From Lutibacter oricola (lineage in GTDB: Bacteria; Bacteroidota; Bacteroidia; Flavobacteriales; Flavobacteriaceae), in the NCBI RefSeq assembly GCF_900106565.1, contig NZ_FNNJ01000003.1, forward strand, positions 124,001-188,000: 64,000 nt of DNA. Direction: 5' to 3'. A model generated the notes under the pieces. It did no database searches, was not told the origin of the DNA, and saw nothing but the letters and a program-made list of their open reading frames with translations. Positions 1-9,729 of this stretch are shown piece by piece (the stretch's first letter is position 1; each line of letters begins with the position of its first letter). The position numbers were made by a program, and so were the translations under genes.

Positions 1-106
1 AATAGAAACCAACATCAGAGAATGTATTAGGTTCATCATAGTCGTTATCATCACATCCTACAAAGATCCCAACTATTGCTAATATTAATAAAAATTTGTT
101 TTTCAT
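1..106 (-). CDS. Lipoprotein, N-terminal part only (cut by window edge)
   Basis: The first 35 codons of a minus-strand gene that runs off the left edge. It starts at an ATG at 106 and reads a lipoprotein signal: a short lysine-containing N-terminus, a hydrophobic stretch, then Gly-Cys followed by acidic residues (CDDNDYDEP), a composition typical of surface-exposed Bacteroidota lipoproteins. It lies 53 bases downstream of a susD-like gene on the same strand, so it is probably the third gene of that operon, the usual place for a SusE-like or PKD-domain surface glycan-binding lipoprotein. The phrase NTFSDVGFY resembles the start of PKD-type lipoproteins I recall from flavobacterial loci, but the domain itself is outside the window. 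Confidence 0.6.
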   Translation of the reverse strand, partial: MKNKFLLILAIVGIFVGCDDNDYDEPNTFSDVGFY

Positions 107-159
107 TTTTTAAAATTTTATTTAATTTACTTTTTAATAAATAAATCTAATCACCTAGA

Positions 160-1938
160 TTACTCATCTCCACCGCCTACAGAAGGGTTTGTAATTAACT
201 CACTAGTTGGTATTTTCCAATAAGCATGTTCACTTTCTTGGTAGTTTAATGCTGCACTTTCAAATTCAGTAACATTAGGGTCAGCATCAGGACTACTTGG
301 ATCAACTTCTACAAAAATAGAACTCCATTTTGTTTTATTTACACCTTCTGAATCAGTAAATGTATAATGTGTTGCATCATATCTTCTTTCAGATAACTCT
401 TGAAAACGTTGTTTTTTAACACCCCATCTTCTTAAGTCAATACTTCTACCATTACCATTTCCTTCACAAGATAATTCTAAAGGATATTCTTTGTAACGTA
501 AATGTTCCATTAAACTTGAAGCATCATATGTAAGGTTATCATGGTCATTTAAAGGATACTCACCAGAACCTACAGGTCCTAATAATTGTAATGCAGAACG
601 TCTACGAACTTTATTTATATATAATAAAGCTTCATCAACATCTCCCATTTCAATTTTACACTCAGCATATTGTAAGTATATCTCAGCTAAACGAAGTAAT
701 CTATCATTTACACCACTTCTTACTTTACCTGGAGAAAGTGCTTCTTCACTTTCAAATCCTAGATCCCAGTTAGTGTGTTTTCTCCAAAAACATGTCATTA
801 ATACATTAAAGTTTGCTGCTTCTGCAGGATTAACGTGTCCGTAGTATTCTAAATCTCTATCATCTACAATGGCAACAGAGTAAGAAGTACGTAAGCTAAA
901 ATCACGGTATCTTTCAAAATTACCATCTTCATCGTAGACTTCATTTCTTGGATCTGAATAATCAATTGCGTCATTTCTATATTCTTGAATTAACCAGTTA
1001 GCTGCAACAGCTCCCCACCAACCACCGATCGGTGTTAATCTTTTTTGAATTGATGTAGCACCAGTATCTCTCCAGTCCCATTGATTTAAATCACTATTAA
1101 AATCTGTAGAACGTACAACTTCTAAAATAGATTCTTCATTTAGTTCATCCATAGTAGTAAAGTTACTACCTATGTTAGGTGTTAGTGAATATCCGTAGTT
1201 GTTAATTACATTTTCAAAGTAACCAGCAGCAACTTCAAAGTTGTTATCATATAAATAAGATTGTCCTAAAATAGCTTCAGCCGCTCCAGAAGTAGCTCTA
1301 CCTTTTTCAGTAGCTTCCCAAGTTGCAGGAAGATTAGCCATTGCAAATTCTAAATCTGCACGGTAGTAAGCTTTTACGTCTTCAGAAGAAGAAACATTAT
1401 TATAAAATTCTGATTCTTCAACTGGAATACCATCCATTATAATTACATCTCCGTTATTGAAACTTGTATTTAAAATAAAATACATATATGCTCTTAAAAA
1501 TTTAGCCTGAGCATAAATTTCTAAAGCTTCTTCTTCATTATTAGGGCTTAGTGAACCTGTTAATCGTTCGTAAGCATCTATAACCTGATTGGCATAGAAA
1601 ATAGTTGTATATAATTGCGCCCATTTTTTTGATGGGGTAGAACTAGCCTCGTTAAAAGTTTGTAAATAATACTCGTTGGTATTAAATGGTCTTTGATAAC
1701 CACTACTCCAAGCTAAGTCAGTTCTTGCAAGTTCATCAACAATGCTAAAGTTATTAGAATTGCTAAACGCTTTATAGGTAGCAACTAATCCAAGATTTAA
1801 ATCTGTAACATTTGTCCAGAAGCTATCTGTTGAAAGTTCATTCGGATTGGTTTCTTCTAAAAAATCTTCCGAGCAACTCATCACTGTTAATGCTAGTAGC
1901 AAGAACAATGTAAATTTTCCTATTAATAAGTTTTTCAT
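160..1938 (-). CDS. SusD/RagB-family outer-membrane lipoprotein
   Basis: Substrate-binding lipoprotein that caps its SusC partner on the cell surface and delivers oligomers to it. From the ATG at 1938 the protein has 592 residues with a lipoprotein signal ending VMSC-SEDF. The body shows SusD traits: an N-terminal NPNELSTDSFW segment, TPR-like helices (AQAKFLRAYMYF, AEAILGQSYLYDNNFEVA) and a C-terminal DLRRWG motif. An ATG-initiated extension to 1977 is open, but it adds 13 charged residues before the signal peptide, so I prefer 1938. It follows the SusC gene by 56 bases on the same strand. At about 590 residues it is longer than the SusD encoded at 18676-20124. The substrate is unknown; no carbohydrate-active enzyme is visible nearby. 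Confidence 0.93.
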   Translation of the reverse strand: MKNLLIGKFTLFLLLALTVMSCSEDFLEETNPNELSTDSFWTNVTDLNLGLVATYKAFSNSNNFSIVDELARTDLAWSSGYQRPFNTNEYYLQTFNEASSTPSKKWAQLYTTIFYANQVIDAYERLTGSLSPNNEEEALEIYAQAKFLRAYMYFILNTSFNNGDVIIMDGIPVEESEFYNNVSSSEDVKAYYRADLEFAMANLPATWEATEKGRATSGAAEAILGQSYLYDNNFEVAAGYFENVINNYGYSLTPNIGSNFTTMDELNEESILEVVRSTDFNSDLNQWDWRDTGATSIQKRLTPIGGWWGAVAANWLIQEYRNDAIDYSDPRNEVYDEDGNFERYRDFSLRTSYSVAIVDDRDLEYYGHVNPAEAANFNVLMTCFWRKHTNWDLGFESEEALSPGKVRSGVNDRLLRLAEIYLQYAECKIEMGDVDEALLYINKVRRRSALQLLGPVGSGEYPLNDHDNLTYDASSLMEHLRYKEYPLELSCEGNGNGRSIDLRRWGVKKQRFQELSERRYDATHYTFTDSEGVNKTKWSSIFVEVDPSSPDADPNVTEFESAALNYQESEHAYWKIPTSELITNPSVGGGDE

Positions 1939-1994
1939 ATTTAAATATTTTTCTGAATTTTTATATCTAATTTTCATAATATAAGCATTTTAGA

Positions 1995-4900
1995 TTAAAA
2001 TTCCAATTGAACACCAGCTCTAACTTGAGATGTAACAGGGTAAGTTCCTTTGTCAATACCTCTAGTACTAAATCCGTTATTACCAACCTCAGGGTCATAC
2101 CCAGTATAATCTGTTATCGTGATTAAGTTTTGTCCAGCAACATATAATCTAAGTTTAGATAAGCTTAATTTTTCTAAAACTTTTTTAGGTAAACTGTACC
2201 CTAATGTTATGTTTCTTAATCTTACGTAATCTCCATCTTCCATATAGTAATCATTTCTACCTCTCACGTTGTTATGTGTAGCGATACCTCTAAATACTGG
2301 AATTTCAGATGTTGGATTTTGTGGAGACCATTGGTATGCAAAATCTTGGTGATTTCCATACTGGTAAGCATATGCTTTACTACCATTCATAATTTTTCCT
2401 CCAAAAGCACCAAATACTTGTGCTGATAAGTCAAAATTACTGTAACGTACAGATGCATTGAAACCTAATTCCCATTCTGGAGTACCACTACCCATATATT
2501 GTCTATCATTAATGTCAATAACACCATCACCAGCATCAGCAACACCATCACCATCAGTATCTTCAGTTAATGCGTCTAGTAATCTTAAATCACCTAAAGC
2601 AGCACCACTAGTTGGGTATTCAGCTAAATAAGAGTCTAATTCTTCTTGAGTTTGAATAACACCGTCTGTTTTAATTAAGAAGAAAGAACCAACACCGTAA
2701 CCTTCAGCTAAAACTGATACATCATCTTGATCATTATTATGTCCTGATATTTCACTATCAAAATAAATAATATCGTTAGTACCACTCATTTTAGTAACTT
2801 CATTTGTGTTTTTAGAGAAGTTTAAACCAGCATTCCATTTAACTTTTCCTTTTCTATCTTTATAGTTAACAGCTAATTCCATACCTTTATTTTCCATATT
2901 TCCAACATTCAATACGATATCGGAATTATTTCCAAGTCCTACACCAGTTGATGGAGGTAGGAATACAGAAAATAACATATCTTCTTTTTCAGTACTATAT
3001 AAATCTCCAGATATTGTTAAGCTGTTATTTAATAAGCTTAAATCAAAACCAACGTTTTGAGAGATTGATGTTTCCCACTTTACTAACTCATTTGCATAAT
3101 CAATTTGAGTAGCCCCTAAATTATAAGTTTGATTTCCTTCTGCTCCAAAAACATAATCATGTTCTAAAACAATTGTAGAAGAATAAAAATAATCTTCAAT
3201 ACCTTGGTTACCTGTAGTACCATAACTACCTCTTAATTTAAATGAAGAAACTACATTTTTAATAGGCTCCCAGAAAGGTTCGTCACTAACATTCCAACCT
3301 GCAGAGAATGAAGGGAAGTTACCCCATTTATTTCCATCTCCAAATCTAGAAGATCCATCACGACGAACACTTGCACTTAATAAGTATTTTCCTTTATAGT
3401 TGTACTGTAAACGAGCTAACATACCAATTAAAGTATTAACTCTGTCTTGTCCCCATTGTCCAGTTCCAGAACCAGCTTGAGCATCACCAGTAGCACCATT
3501 TAATGTTGTAATATCATTATTAAAGATATCAAACTTTGCTCCGTAGAAAGAAGAATAACTATATTTTTCTGCAGAATAAACACCCGTTAAATTCACATTA
3601 TGATCTCCAAATGATTTTTTCCAGTTTATAATGTTCTCCCAAGAATACTTTTCACTAGTTGTACTTTGGTTGTATATTTTAGATTGCTCTGTTGGAATAG
3701 GATCTCCTTCCCAGTCATACGCAACAAATTCTGGATTGATAGTAATTCTTCCTCCATCAGTCCAACCTGCAGATGCACGAGTTGTTAACCTTAAGTTTGG
3801 ATTTACTTCATATGCAATACTTATTCTACCATCAAAGAAATGTCCAGTACCAGTATCATTTTGAATTAATTTTCGTCCTACGTTAGAAAGGTTATTAAAA
3901 GCACTATCAGTTGCACCATTACCAGCATCAGCAATATCTTCTAAGCTTTCTGATAAATCAGTTTGTAATGCAGAGTATCTATAAGCGTCTCTTAAAATTC
4001 CCCAAGGAGCATATTTTCTGTCTTCAACTCTAAATGAAATACCAGAATCAATAGTCCAGTTATCTTTTTTCATTCTAGTGTTTGCTCTTACATTAAATCT
4101 CTCATAATTTGAGTTTAATACCGTACCTTCTTGTTTGAAGAAGTTACCTGCAACACTGTATGTTAAACCTGCTTTACCACCTGATAACATTAAGTTGTAG
4201 TTTTCAACTGGAGCACCATCATTTAAGATGTAGTTCATCAAATTAGTGTCATTTGTTAATTGTGTTGGGTTTTGCTCAGCACTGTGCCATGTGTTACCAT
4301 AATAAGTTGGAGAAGAATCATTAGCAGCCATTAAAAAGTGAAGGTATATTTTATCTTCTCTATTTAATAAATAAGTGCTAGAAGTAATGTTTTGAACACC
4401 ATAATATCCGTTTGCACTTACTTTTAATGAACCTTCTTTACCTTTTTTAGTAGTAATTAAAATTACCCCGGCAGAACCACGCGTACCATAAATTGCAGCA
4501 GAAGCGGCATCTTTTAATACATCAATACTTTCAATTTCATTTACACTTAATTTAGGGTCATCCTCAAAAGGAATTCCATCAACTACGTATAATGGTTTGT
4601 TAGAACCGTAAACAGAAGATACACCACGAATTAAAATATTCGCTTCAGCTCCAGGTTCACCTGAACTTGCTACTACACTTACCCCGGCAACTTGACCTTG
4701 TAATGCAGAACCAACATCTGATGTTGCTGTTTTTGCTAATTCATCAGCTTCAACTTTAACAACAGCACCTGTAACTTCTTTCTTTCTTTGAGTACCATAA
4801 CCAATTACAACTACTTCGTCTAGAGCAGCTACATCAGTTTTTAATACAACATTTAACGTTGTTTTTCCGTTAATTTTAATTTCTCTGGCAGCAAAACCAA

Positions 4901-5144
4901 TATAGCTAAATAATAGCACATCTGTTGATTTTGCTTTAATTTCGTAGTTACCATCAAAATCGGTAACTGTACCATTGGAAGTTCCTTTAACAAGAACACT
5001 AACACCTGGTAGAGGTTGATCTTCACCAGTAACTGTACCTTTAACGGTAACCGTTTGCGCTTGCATTGTACTAAAACCAAATACTAGCATTATTGCTAAT
5101 AAAAATGTTTTGAGTTTCCAATTAACAAGTAAATTGAATTTCAT
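1995..5144 (-). CDS. SusC/RagA-family TonB-linked outer-membrane transporter
   Basis: A 1049-residue TonB-dependent outer-membrane importer. Order of parts: signal peptide (about 1-29, ending MQAQ), a carboxypeptidase-regulatory-like domain (about 32-107, with GVSVLVKGTSNGTVTDFDGNY), a TonB-box-like ALDEVVVIGYG, a plug domain with YVVDGIPF and AAIYGTRGSAGVILITTKKG, then the 22-strand barrel ending in Phe (VRAGVQLEF), as expected for barrel insertion. It heads an operon with the SusD-like gene downstream. Its N-terminal domain is only moderately similar to the other two SusC proteins in the window, so the three systems are paralogous rather than recent duplicates. Energy would come from TonB-ExbBD encoded elsewhere. 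Confidence 0.95.
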   Translation of the reverse strand: MKFNLLVNWKLKTFLLAIMLVFGFSTMQAQTVTVKGTVTGEDQPLPGVSVLVKGTSNGTVTDFDGNYEIKAKSTDVLLFSYIGFAAREIKINGKTTLNVVLKTDVAALDEVVVIGYGTQRKKEVTGAVVKVEADELAKTATSDVGSALQGQVAGVSVVASSGEPGAEANILIRGVSSVYGSNKPLYVVDGIPFEDDPKLSVNEIESIDVLKDAASAAIYGTRGSAGVILITTKKGKEGSLKVSANGYYGVQNITSSTYLLNREDKIYLHFLMAANDSSPTYYGNTWHSAEQNPTQLTNDTNLMNYILNDGAPVENYNLMLSGGKAGLTYSVAGNFFKQEGTVLNSNYERFNVRANTRMKKDNWTIDSGISFRVEDRKYAPWGILRDAYRYSALQTDLSESLEDIADAGNGATDSAFNNLSNVGRKLIQNDTGTGHFFDGRISIAYEVNPNLRLTTRASAGWTDGGRITINPEFVAYDWEGDPIPTEQSKIYNQSTTSEKYSWENIINWKKSFGDHNVNLTGVYSAEKYSYSSFYGAKFDIFNNDITTLNGATGDAQAGSGTGQWGQDRVNTLIGMLARLQYNYKGKYLLSASVRRDGSSRFGDGNKWGNFPSFSAGWNVSDEPFWEPIKNVVSSFKLRGSYGTTGNQGIEDYFYSSTIVLEHDYVFGAEGNQTYNLGATQIDYANELVKWETSISQNVGFDLSLLNNSLTISGDLYSTEKEDMLFSVFLPPSTGVGLGNNSDIVLNVGNMENKGMELAVNYKDRKGKVKWNAGLNFSKNTNEVTKMSGTNDIIYFDSEISGHNNDQDDVSVLAEGYGVGSFFLIKTDGVIQTQEELDSYLAEYPTSGAALGDLRLLDALTEDTDGDGVADAGDGVIDINDRQYMGSGTPEWELGFNASVRYSNFDLSAQVFGAFGGKIMNGSKAYAYQYGNHQDFAYQWSPQNPTSEIPVFRGIATHNNVRGRNDYYMEDGDYVRLRNITLGYSLPKKVLEKLSLSKLRLYVAGQNLITITDYTGYDPEVGNNGFSTRGIDKGTYPVTSQVRAGVQLEF

Positions 5145-5172
5145 ATTATTATTGTTTTAAGTTTAGATGCTA

Positions 5173-5182
5173 CAAATTTTAA
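5173..5182 (-). promoter_or_regulatory. Possible -7-like element upstream of susC
   Basis: On the minus strand this reads TTAAAATTTG, ending 28 bases before the susC start. It resembles the Bacteroidota -7 element (TAnnTTTG) with one extra base between TA and TTTG. Related motifs sit at the same distance before the other two susC genes (23141-23152 and 28247-28258). No -33 TTTG is visible at the usual spacing. Confidence 0.35.
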
Positions 5183-5378
5183 CTTTATTTAACATATTAA
5201 GGGAAACAATCGTCCTAATAAAAGTAACATTTGGATGATTTTAGTAAATCAATAGTATATAAGTAGTTGATATTATATTTTTTATGTTGTAAGTGTTGTG
5301 GTATGTGGTTATTTACTTAGTATGCTGTTGAAAAAGTTAATTTTAGTTAAAAATTGTATGAATTCAGTTATAATCTAG

Positions 5379-5409
5379 TTTTTTAAAGTGGCTTTTTACT
5401 CTATATTTG
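5379..5409 (+). promoter_or_regulatory. Promoter of radC
   Basis: The element TATATTTG at 5402-5409 matches the Bacteroidota -7 consensus exactly, and TTTT at 5379-5382 lies 19 bases upstream, where TTTG is expected. The predicted transcript would start only about 3-6 bases before the radC ATG at 5420, giving an almost leaderless mRNA. Confidence 0.55.
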
Positions 5410-5419
5410 ACAAAAAGTT

Positions 5420-6115
5420 ATGGAAAAAGAAAATCAATTTTCAATAAAATCTTGGGCTGAAGATGATAGACCAAGAGAAAAATTAATGAGGAAAGGAAAA
5501 AGTGCTTTATCGGATTCGGAACTTATTGCAATTTTAATAGGTTCTGGAAATAGAACTGAAACTGCTGTAGACTTAGCAAAACGAATTTTAATTTCTGTAG
5601 ATAATAATTTAAATAAACTTAGTAAATTAACTTTAATAGATCTTCAAAAATTTAAAGGTATTGGAGAAGCTAAAGCTATTTCAATAATTACTGCTTTAGA
5701 ATTAGGTAGACGAAGAAGACTTGAAGAAGCCTTAATTGTGCCAAAAATAACAAGTAGTAAAGCAGTTTTTGAAATAATGCAACCAATTTTAGGTGAATTA
5801 CAACATGAAGAGTTTTGGATTATTTATTTAAATAATTCAAATAAGGTTATTTATAAAGAGCAATCTAGTAAAGGTGGTTTAACAGGTACATTAGTAGATG
5901 TTAGATTGGTATTTAAAAAAGCTATTGAAGTTTCTGCAACTGCTATTATTTTATGTCATAATCATCCATCAGGAAAACTACAACCAAGTAATGCTGATAA
6001 AAATATTACTAAAAAAATTAGTTTGGCAGGAGAAACCATAGACATTAAAGTTCTAGACCATGTAATTATTACTGAAAATGCTTACTTTAGCTTTGCAGAT
6101 GAAAGTTTGCTATAA
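5420..6115 (+). CDS. radC: RadC-family protein (JAB/MPN domain)
   Basis: A 231-residue RadC-type protein. Residues about 1-100 hold the helix-hairpin-helix half (LQKFKGIGEAKAISIITALELGRR at about 75-98). The C-terminal half carries the JAMM metalloprotease-like site with H180, H182, S184 and D193 in CHNHPSG...NAD. All the metal-binding and catalytic positions of the JAMM motif are present, so the domain is probably folded and metal-bound. Despite the name, a direct role in DNA repair is not established for this family. It is 11 bases upstream of a polysaccharide-deacetylase-like gene and may be cotranscribed with it. Confidence 0.92.
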   Translation: MEKENQFSIKSWAEDDRPREKLMRKGKSALSDSELIAILIGSGNRTETAVDLAKRILISVDNNLNKLSKLTLIDLQKFKGIGEAKAISIITALELGRRRRLEEALIVPKITSSKAVFEIMQPILGELQHEEFWIIYLNNSNKVIYKEQSSKGGLTGTLVDVRLVFKKAIEVSATAIILCHNHPSGKLQPSNADKNITKKISLAGETIDIKVLDHVIITENAYFSFADESLL

Positions 6116-6126
6116 AAAATGTTAAT

Positions 6127-7422
6127 ATGCTTCTGGTTTTTACCAATAAAATTACCCCTAGATTAAATTTTATATTCAAACATTATTTTGTTAGAATATT
6201 AAACATACCTGTTAGTTTTACTACTAAGGTAGAAGAATTTGTAGCGCATAATGGGCCAAAAATAACCTATGCTAAAAACCCTTTAGGAACTGAGTTTTTT
6301 ATTAGGAGTAATGATTTACTTTTTGAGCAAGGTATAAATGATATTGATATTAATGTGAGTAAATGGGATGATGTGCCTTGTTTTTTTTCTACTGGAGAAA
6401 CTTCAACAATACCTTTTGATATTTTTGCTGCTGGATTTTATTTAATAAGTAGGTACGAAGAGTATTTACCTCACGTACAAGATAAGCATGAAAGGTTTCC
6501 AGCAACTGAAAGTATTGCATTTAAAAACAATTTTTTAGAAAAGCCAGTTGTAGATATATGGGCTTATAAGTTTTTAAATTTGTTGAAAGAAAAATTTCCA
6601 AATTACAAATACACTAAAAGAGAATTTAAATTAATATCAACTTTTGATATAGATAATGCTTTTGCTTTTAAGCATAAAGGTTTGGTTCGAAATTTTGGAG
6701 GTTTAATAAAAGACATTGCAAACTTACGTTTTTTAAATATTTGGGCTCGGTTTAGAACAATTTTAAATTTTCAGAAGGATCCATATGATACTTATCAAAA
6801 AATTTTAGATTTCAAAAAAAATAAAAATGTAGAAACTTTAATTTTTATATTAATAGGTGATTATACTACATTTGATAAAAACATATCTTCAACTAATAGC
6901 AAGTTTATATCGTTAATAAAATCGTTAGGCGATTATGTAAAAATAGGATTACATCCATCTTACTTTACATTAAAAAATGATGAAATGTTGAAAAAGGAGA
7001 AATCTAGATTGGAAAATATAACCAATACTCCGGTATTATTTTCTCGTCAACATTATTTGAGATTTACAATTCCAGAAACCTTTCATAATTTAATTGATTT
7101 GGATATTGAAGAAGATCATTCAATGGGTTATGCTAATAATATTGGTTTTAGAGCAAGTACTTGTACTCCTTTTTATTTTTACGATTTAGATTTTGAGATT
7201 CAAACACCTTTAAAAATTTATCCGTTTGCTTTTATGGACACTACTTTAAATGTTCATTTAAAACTTGACACTAAAAAAAGTTTGAATAAAATATTAGAAT
7301 TAAAAGAAGAAGTTAAAAAAGTAGATGGTACATTTATTTCTTTAATGCATAATGAAGTGTTAAGTGAAACTGGTAATTGGAGAGGTTGGAGTAATGTTTA
7401 TGCTGAAATGATAAAGGATTAG
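6127..7422 (+). CDS. Polysaccharide deacetylase-like protein with DUF7033-type N-terminus
   Basis: A 431-residue protein with no signal peptide. The C-terminal two-thirds looks like a NodB-type carbohydrate deacetylase: STFDIDNAF at about 173-181 resembles the TFDxD metal/catalytic-base motif, and GLHPSY plus a later RQHYLRF supply candidate histidines. The N-terminal 140 residues (FDIFAAGFYLISRYEEYLPH) match the domain I know as DUF7033, which precedes such deacetylases in Bacteroidota. It probably acts in the cytoplasm on a nucleotide-linked or lipid-linked sugar rather than on peptidoglycan. It is followed after one base by an acyltransferase-like gene, with a flippase gene beyond, which suggests a small surface-glycan gene set. 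The substrate is unknown. Confidence 0.75.
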   Translation: MLLVFTNKITPRLNFIFKHYFVRILNIPVSFTTKVEEFVAHNGPKITYAKNPLGTEFFIRSNDLLFEQGINDIDINVSKWDDVPCFFSTGETSTIPFDIFAAGFYLISRYEEYLPHVQDKHERFPATESIAFKNNFLEKPVVDIWAYKFLNLLKEKFPNYKYTKREFKLISTFDIDNAFAFKHKGLVRNFGGLIKDIANLRFLNIWARFRTILNFQKDPYDTYQKILDFKKNKNVETLIFILIGDYTTFDKNISSTNSKFISLIKSLGDYVKIGLHPSYFTLKNDEMLKKEKSRLENITNTPVLFSRQHYLRFTIPETFHNLIDLDIEEDHSMGYANNIGFRASTCTPFYFYDLDFEIQTPLKIYPFAFMDTTLNVHLKLDTKKSLNKILELKEEVKKVDGTFISLMHNEVLSETGNWRGWSNVYAEMIKD

Positions 7423-7423
7423 C

Positions 7424-8290
7424 ATGATTAAGTATTATAAATACTCGGAAATAGATTTCGAAAAGTATGATAACTGTATCTCTAATGCAATTAATAATAG
7501 AGTTTATGCTTACAGTTGGTATTTAAATTCTGTTGCAGACAATTGGGATGTATTGGTGTTGAATGATTATGAAGCTGTAATGCCATTACCTTGGCGAAGT
7601 AAATATTTTATAAAGTACGTGTATTTACCTATTTGGACCCAACAATTAGGTCTTTTTTCATGTAGTGCAGTTTCTGAAGAGCTAATTCAGAAATTTAGAA
7701 GAGCTATTCCAAAGAAGTTTAAAAAGCTTACAATTCAATTTAATTCTAATAATAAGTTTAACTCTAAAAATTCTTCAGAAAAAATAAATTATATTTTACC
7801 TTTAAATAAAAGCTATGTTGAAATTTTAGCAGGGTTTAACTCTAATAGAAAAAGAGCATTAAAAAAAGCTAAAAATGATAAAGTAATTGTAGATGAACAC
7901 CTATCTGTAATTGATTTTTTGAATTTTTATTCTGAATATTCCAAATTTCCACCAAGTGACCACAAAACAATAAAATTGAAAAAATTATTGGAATTAAAAC
8001 AAAGTCGGTTAATTGGAATTAGGTACAAAGGTAAGTTAGAGAGTATTCTATTATATTTTATTTCTAATGATCGAATAATCTACCTACTACCAGTTTCATC
8101 TGAAAAAGGGAAGTTAAATGGATTGCCAACATTGGTTATTACTCATTTAATAGAACAAAATCAGAATACAAATTTAATTTTTGATTTTGAAGGTTCTATG
8201 GTAGATGGAGTTGCAAAATTTTATAAAAGTTTTGGTAGCTTAAAAGAAACATATCCTTTATTTACAAGCAACTTTCTTTATTTCTTTTAA
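7424..8290 (+). CDS. GNAT/FemAB-like acyltransferase of unknown substrate
   Basis: A 288-residue cytoplasmic protein starting one base after the upstream stop. The phrase SNRKRALKKAKND at about 140-152 and the later region around FDFEGSMVDGVAKFYKSFGS (about 252-271) resemble FemAB/GNAT-fold proteins of the BioF2-like type, which transfer acyl or aminoacyl groups to glycan or lipid acceptors. I see no unambiguous acetyl-CoA-binding motif. Its last 33 bases overlap the end of the convergent flippase gene. Tight coupling to the deacetylase-like gene suggests a joint role in modifying a sugar; this is inferred from position only. Confidence 0.6.
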   Translation: MIKYYKYSEIDFEKYDNCISNAINNRVYAYSWYLNSVADNWDVLVLNDYEAVMPLPWRSKYFIKYVYLPIWTQQLGLFSCSAVSEELIQKFRRAIPKKFKKLTIQFNSNNKFNSKNSSEKINYILPLNKSYVEILAGFNSNRKRALKKAKNDKVIVDEHLSVIDFLNFYSEYSKFPPSDHKTIKLKKLLELKQSRLIGIRYKGKLESILLYFISNDRIIYLLPVSSEKGKLNGLPTLVITHLIEQNQNTNLIFDFEGSMVDGVAKFYKSFGSLKETYPLFTSNFLYFF

Positions 8291-9508
8291 AGAATAAAAA
8301 AGTAAACTTAAATAACCGATACAACCAAAAAAGGTTATTAAAATAAGCGATATATTAATTGAGTTATAAAGGTGCCCTATATAAAATCCAAAAAAGTTAA
8401 TTATAAATAAGTAACAATTAAAGATTAAATGCATGTGATTCTTTTTAAGAACAATAATTATATCACTAATTGGTATAAAAGCTGATTTAGCTAAAATTAA
8501 AAAGGATAAAATTAATGTGTAAGTTTTTAAATTCTCCCAACTTTTATTTAAAAAAAGCTCTAAAAAATAAATTCCTATAGTATTAATTAAAATTAAAAAA
8601 AACAGCATTAAACCTATATTGGAGTAGACTATTTTTTTGGTAGTTTCAAAAAGTTCAGAACTATTTTTAGTTAACAAATTGTTGGCTTTTTTATAATAAA
8701 CTTGAGCAACAGATGAATTTATTAGAAAGAAAGGAGTTGAAAGAATTTTCCAACTTAAAAAATAAACTCCGTAAACTTCAAGTCCAAAATAAAGAGTAAT
8801 TAATATAGGTAATATATTAATAGCAACAGAACTAATTAATGTAGCAGGCAATACATGAACTACAATTGTTTTATTGTTTATTAATGTTTTTTTTAACAAG
8901 GAAGAGTTAATTGAACTAAACGAGGGTTTATTAATAGTAAAGTAATAAATAGAAATTAATATGATAGAAATTAAGTTTCCATAAACTAATCCTTTTAATT
9001 TAAATTGTTGAAATAGAATTAGTTGTAGGGCAAGGTTAAATGCGATTGTTAGAACTTTTATTTCTGATATTTTTTTAAAATTTTCTTTAAATGTTAAATA
9101 ATATTCATGAATTTTATTAAATGATGAAGCTATTGAAAATAAAATAGATAATAATATAATAAAAAATTTATCCGTTTGATTTTGAAAAAAAAATGAAATA
9201 ACAAAAACAAAAAAAGCAACTATTAAAGAAGAAATTAGGGTAATTAGAAATAGAGAATTAAATAAGTTTTTTCTTTCACCTTTATGATTAGTGATAACTA
9301 AACATTGCTCTAGTTGAAAAGTATTTAGAATTGAAAAAAATCCCGAAAAACTTATAAAAACACCAAAAATACCATAAGCAGATTCTCCATATAGTTTTGC
9401 TAATACTAGAGTACCTAAAAACCCAATAATTTGTGCAATTAGCGCACCTTTAAACATTATTAGAATTTGTTTCTGAAAAATAGATAGGGTAGTTTTTCTA
9501 AAATTCAT
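8258..9508 (-). CDS. Oligosaccharide flippase-like membrane protein (Wzx/MATE-like)
   Basis: A 416-residue integral membrane protein with about 12 hydrophobic segments (for example AQIIGFLGTLVLAKLYG, IYYFTINKP, FFGCIGYLSLLFYS). The N-terminal QKQILIMFKGALIAQIIGFLGTLVLAKLYGESAYGIFGVFIS fits polysaccharide-biosynthesis flippases, which move lipid-linked oligosaccharide units across the inner membrane. It converges with the acyltransferase-like gene and overlaps its 3' end by 33 bases. No glycosyltransferase lies beside it. Its AT content is high even for this genome, with long runs of Phe, Ile and Lys codons, as often seen for variable surface-polysaccharide genes. Confidence 0.8.
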   Translation of the reverse strand: MNFRKTTLSIFQKQILIMFKGALIAQIIGFLGTLVLAKLYGESAYGIFGVFISFSGFFSILNTFQLEQCLVITNHKGERKNLFNSLFLITLISSLIVAFFVFVISFFFQNQTDKFFIILLSILFSIASSFNKIHEYYLTFKENFKKISEIKVLTIAFNLALQLILFQQFKLKGLVYGNLISIILISIYYFTINKPSFSSINSSLLKKTLINNKTIVVHVLPATLISSVAINILPILITLYFGLEVYGVYFLSWKILSTPFFLINSSVAQVYYKKANNLLTKNSSELFETTKKIVYSNIGLMLFFLILINTIGIYFLELFLNKSWENLKTYTLILSFLILAKSAFIPISDIIIVLKKNHMHLIFNCYLFIINFFGFYIGHLYNSINISLILITFFGCIGYLSLLFYSLKEIKKVACK

Positions 9509-9570
9509 TGTAGTATAACAAAAGGTTTAAAAGGTATATTGTTAAAGTAAGATAGTTTAGTTCGGTACTT

Positions 9571-9578
9571 CAAATATA
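9571..9578 (-). promoter_or_regulatory. -7 promoter element for the flippase gene
   Basis: The minus strand reads TATATTTG, an exact match to the Bacteroidota -7 consensus, 62 bases upstream of the flippase start at 9508. A convincing -33 TTTG is not seen at 19 bases; a T-rich stretch lies at about 17. Confidence 0.45.
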
Positions 9579-9729
9579 GTTATTAATTAAAAAGTAAAAC
9601 TATAAAAGTTTAAACATGCGTTTTTTTATATCTACTATTTTGTTAAAGAAGGTAAGTAGTAATCTTTAAAACCTTTTAATTAAAAGTGTTTTTAATTTAA
9701 TTATTCGATTTAATTTATATATTTAAAGA

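Noticed and set aside
1939-1977. Longer SusD start at 1977
   Set aside because: It would place 13 charged residues before the lipoprotein signal peptide.
5420-6115. radC as a sign of a mobile or defence island
   Set aside because: The neighbours are housekeeping or surface-glycan genes; there is no integrase, transposase or toxin gene, and the base composition matches the region.
8258-8290. Frameshift or pseudogene at the overlap of two genes
   Set aside because: Both proteins are full length and end naturally; this is a convergent 3' overlap.
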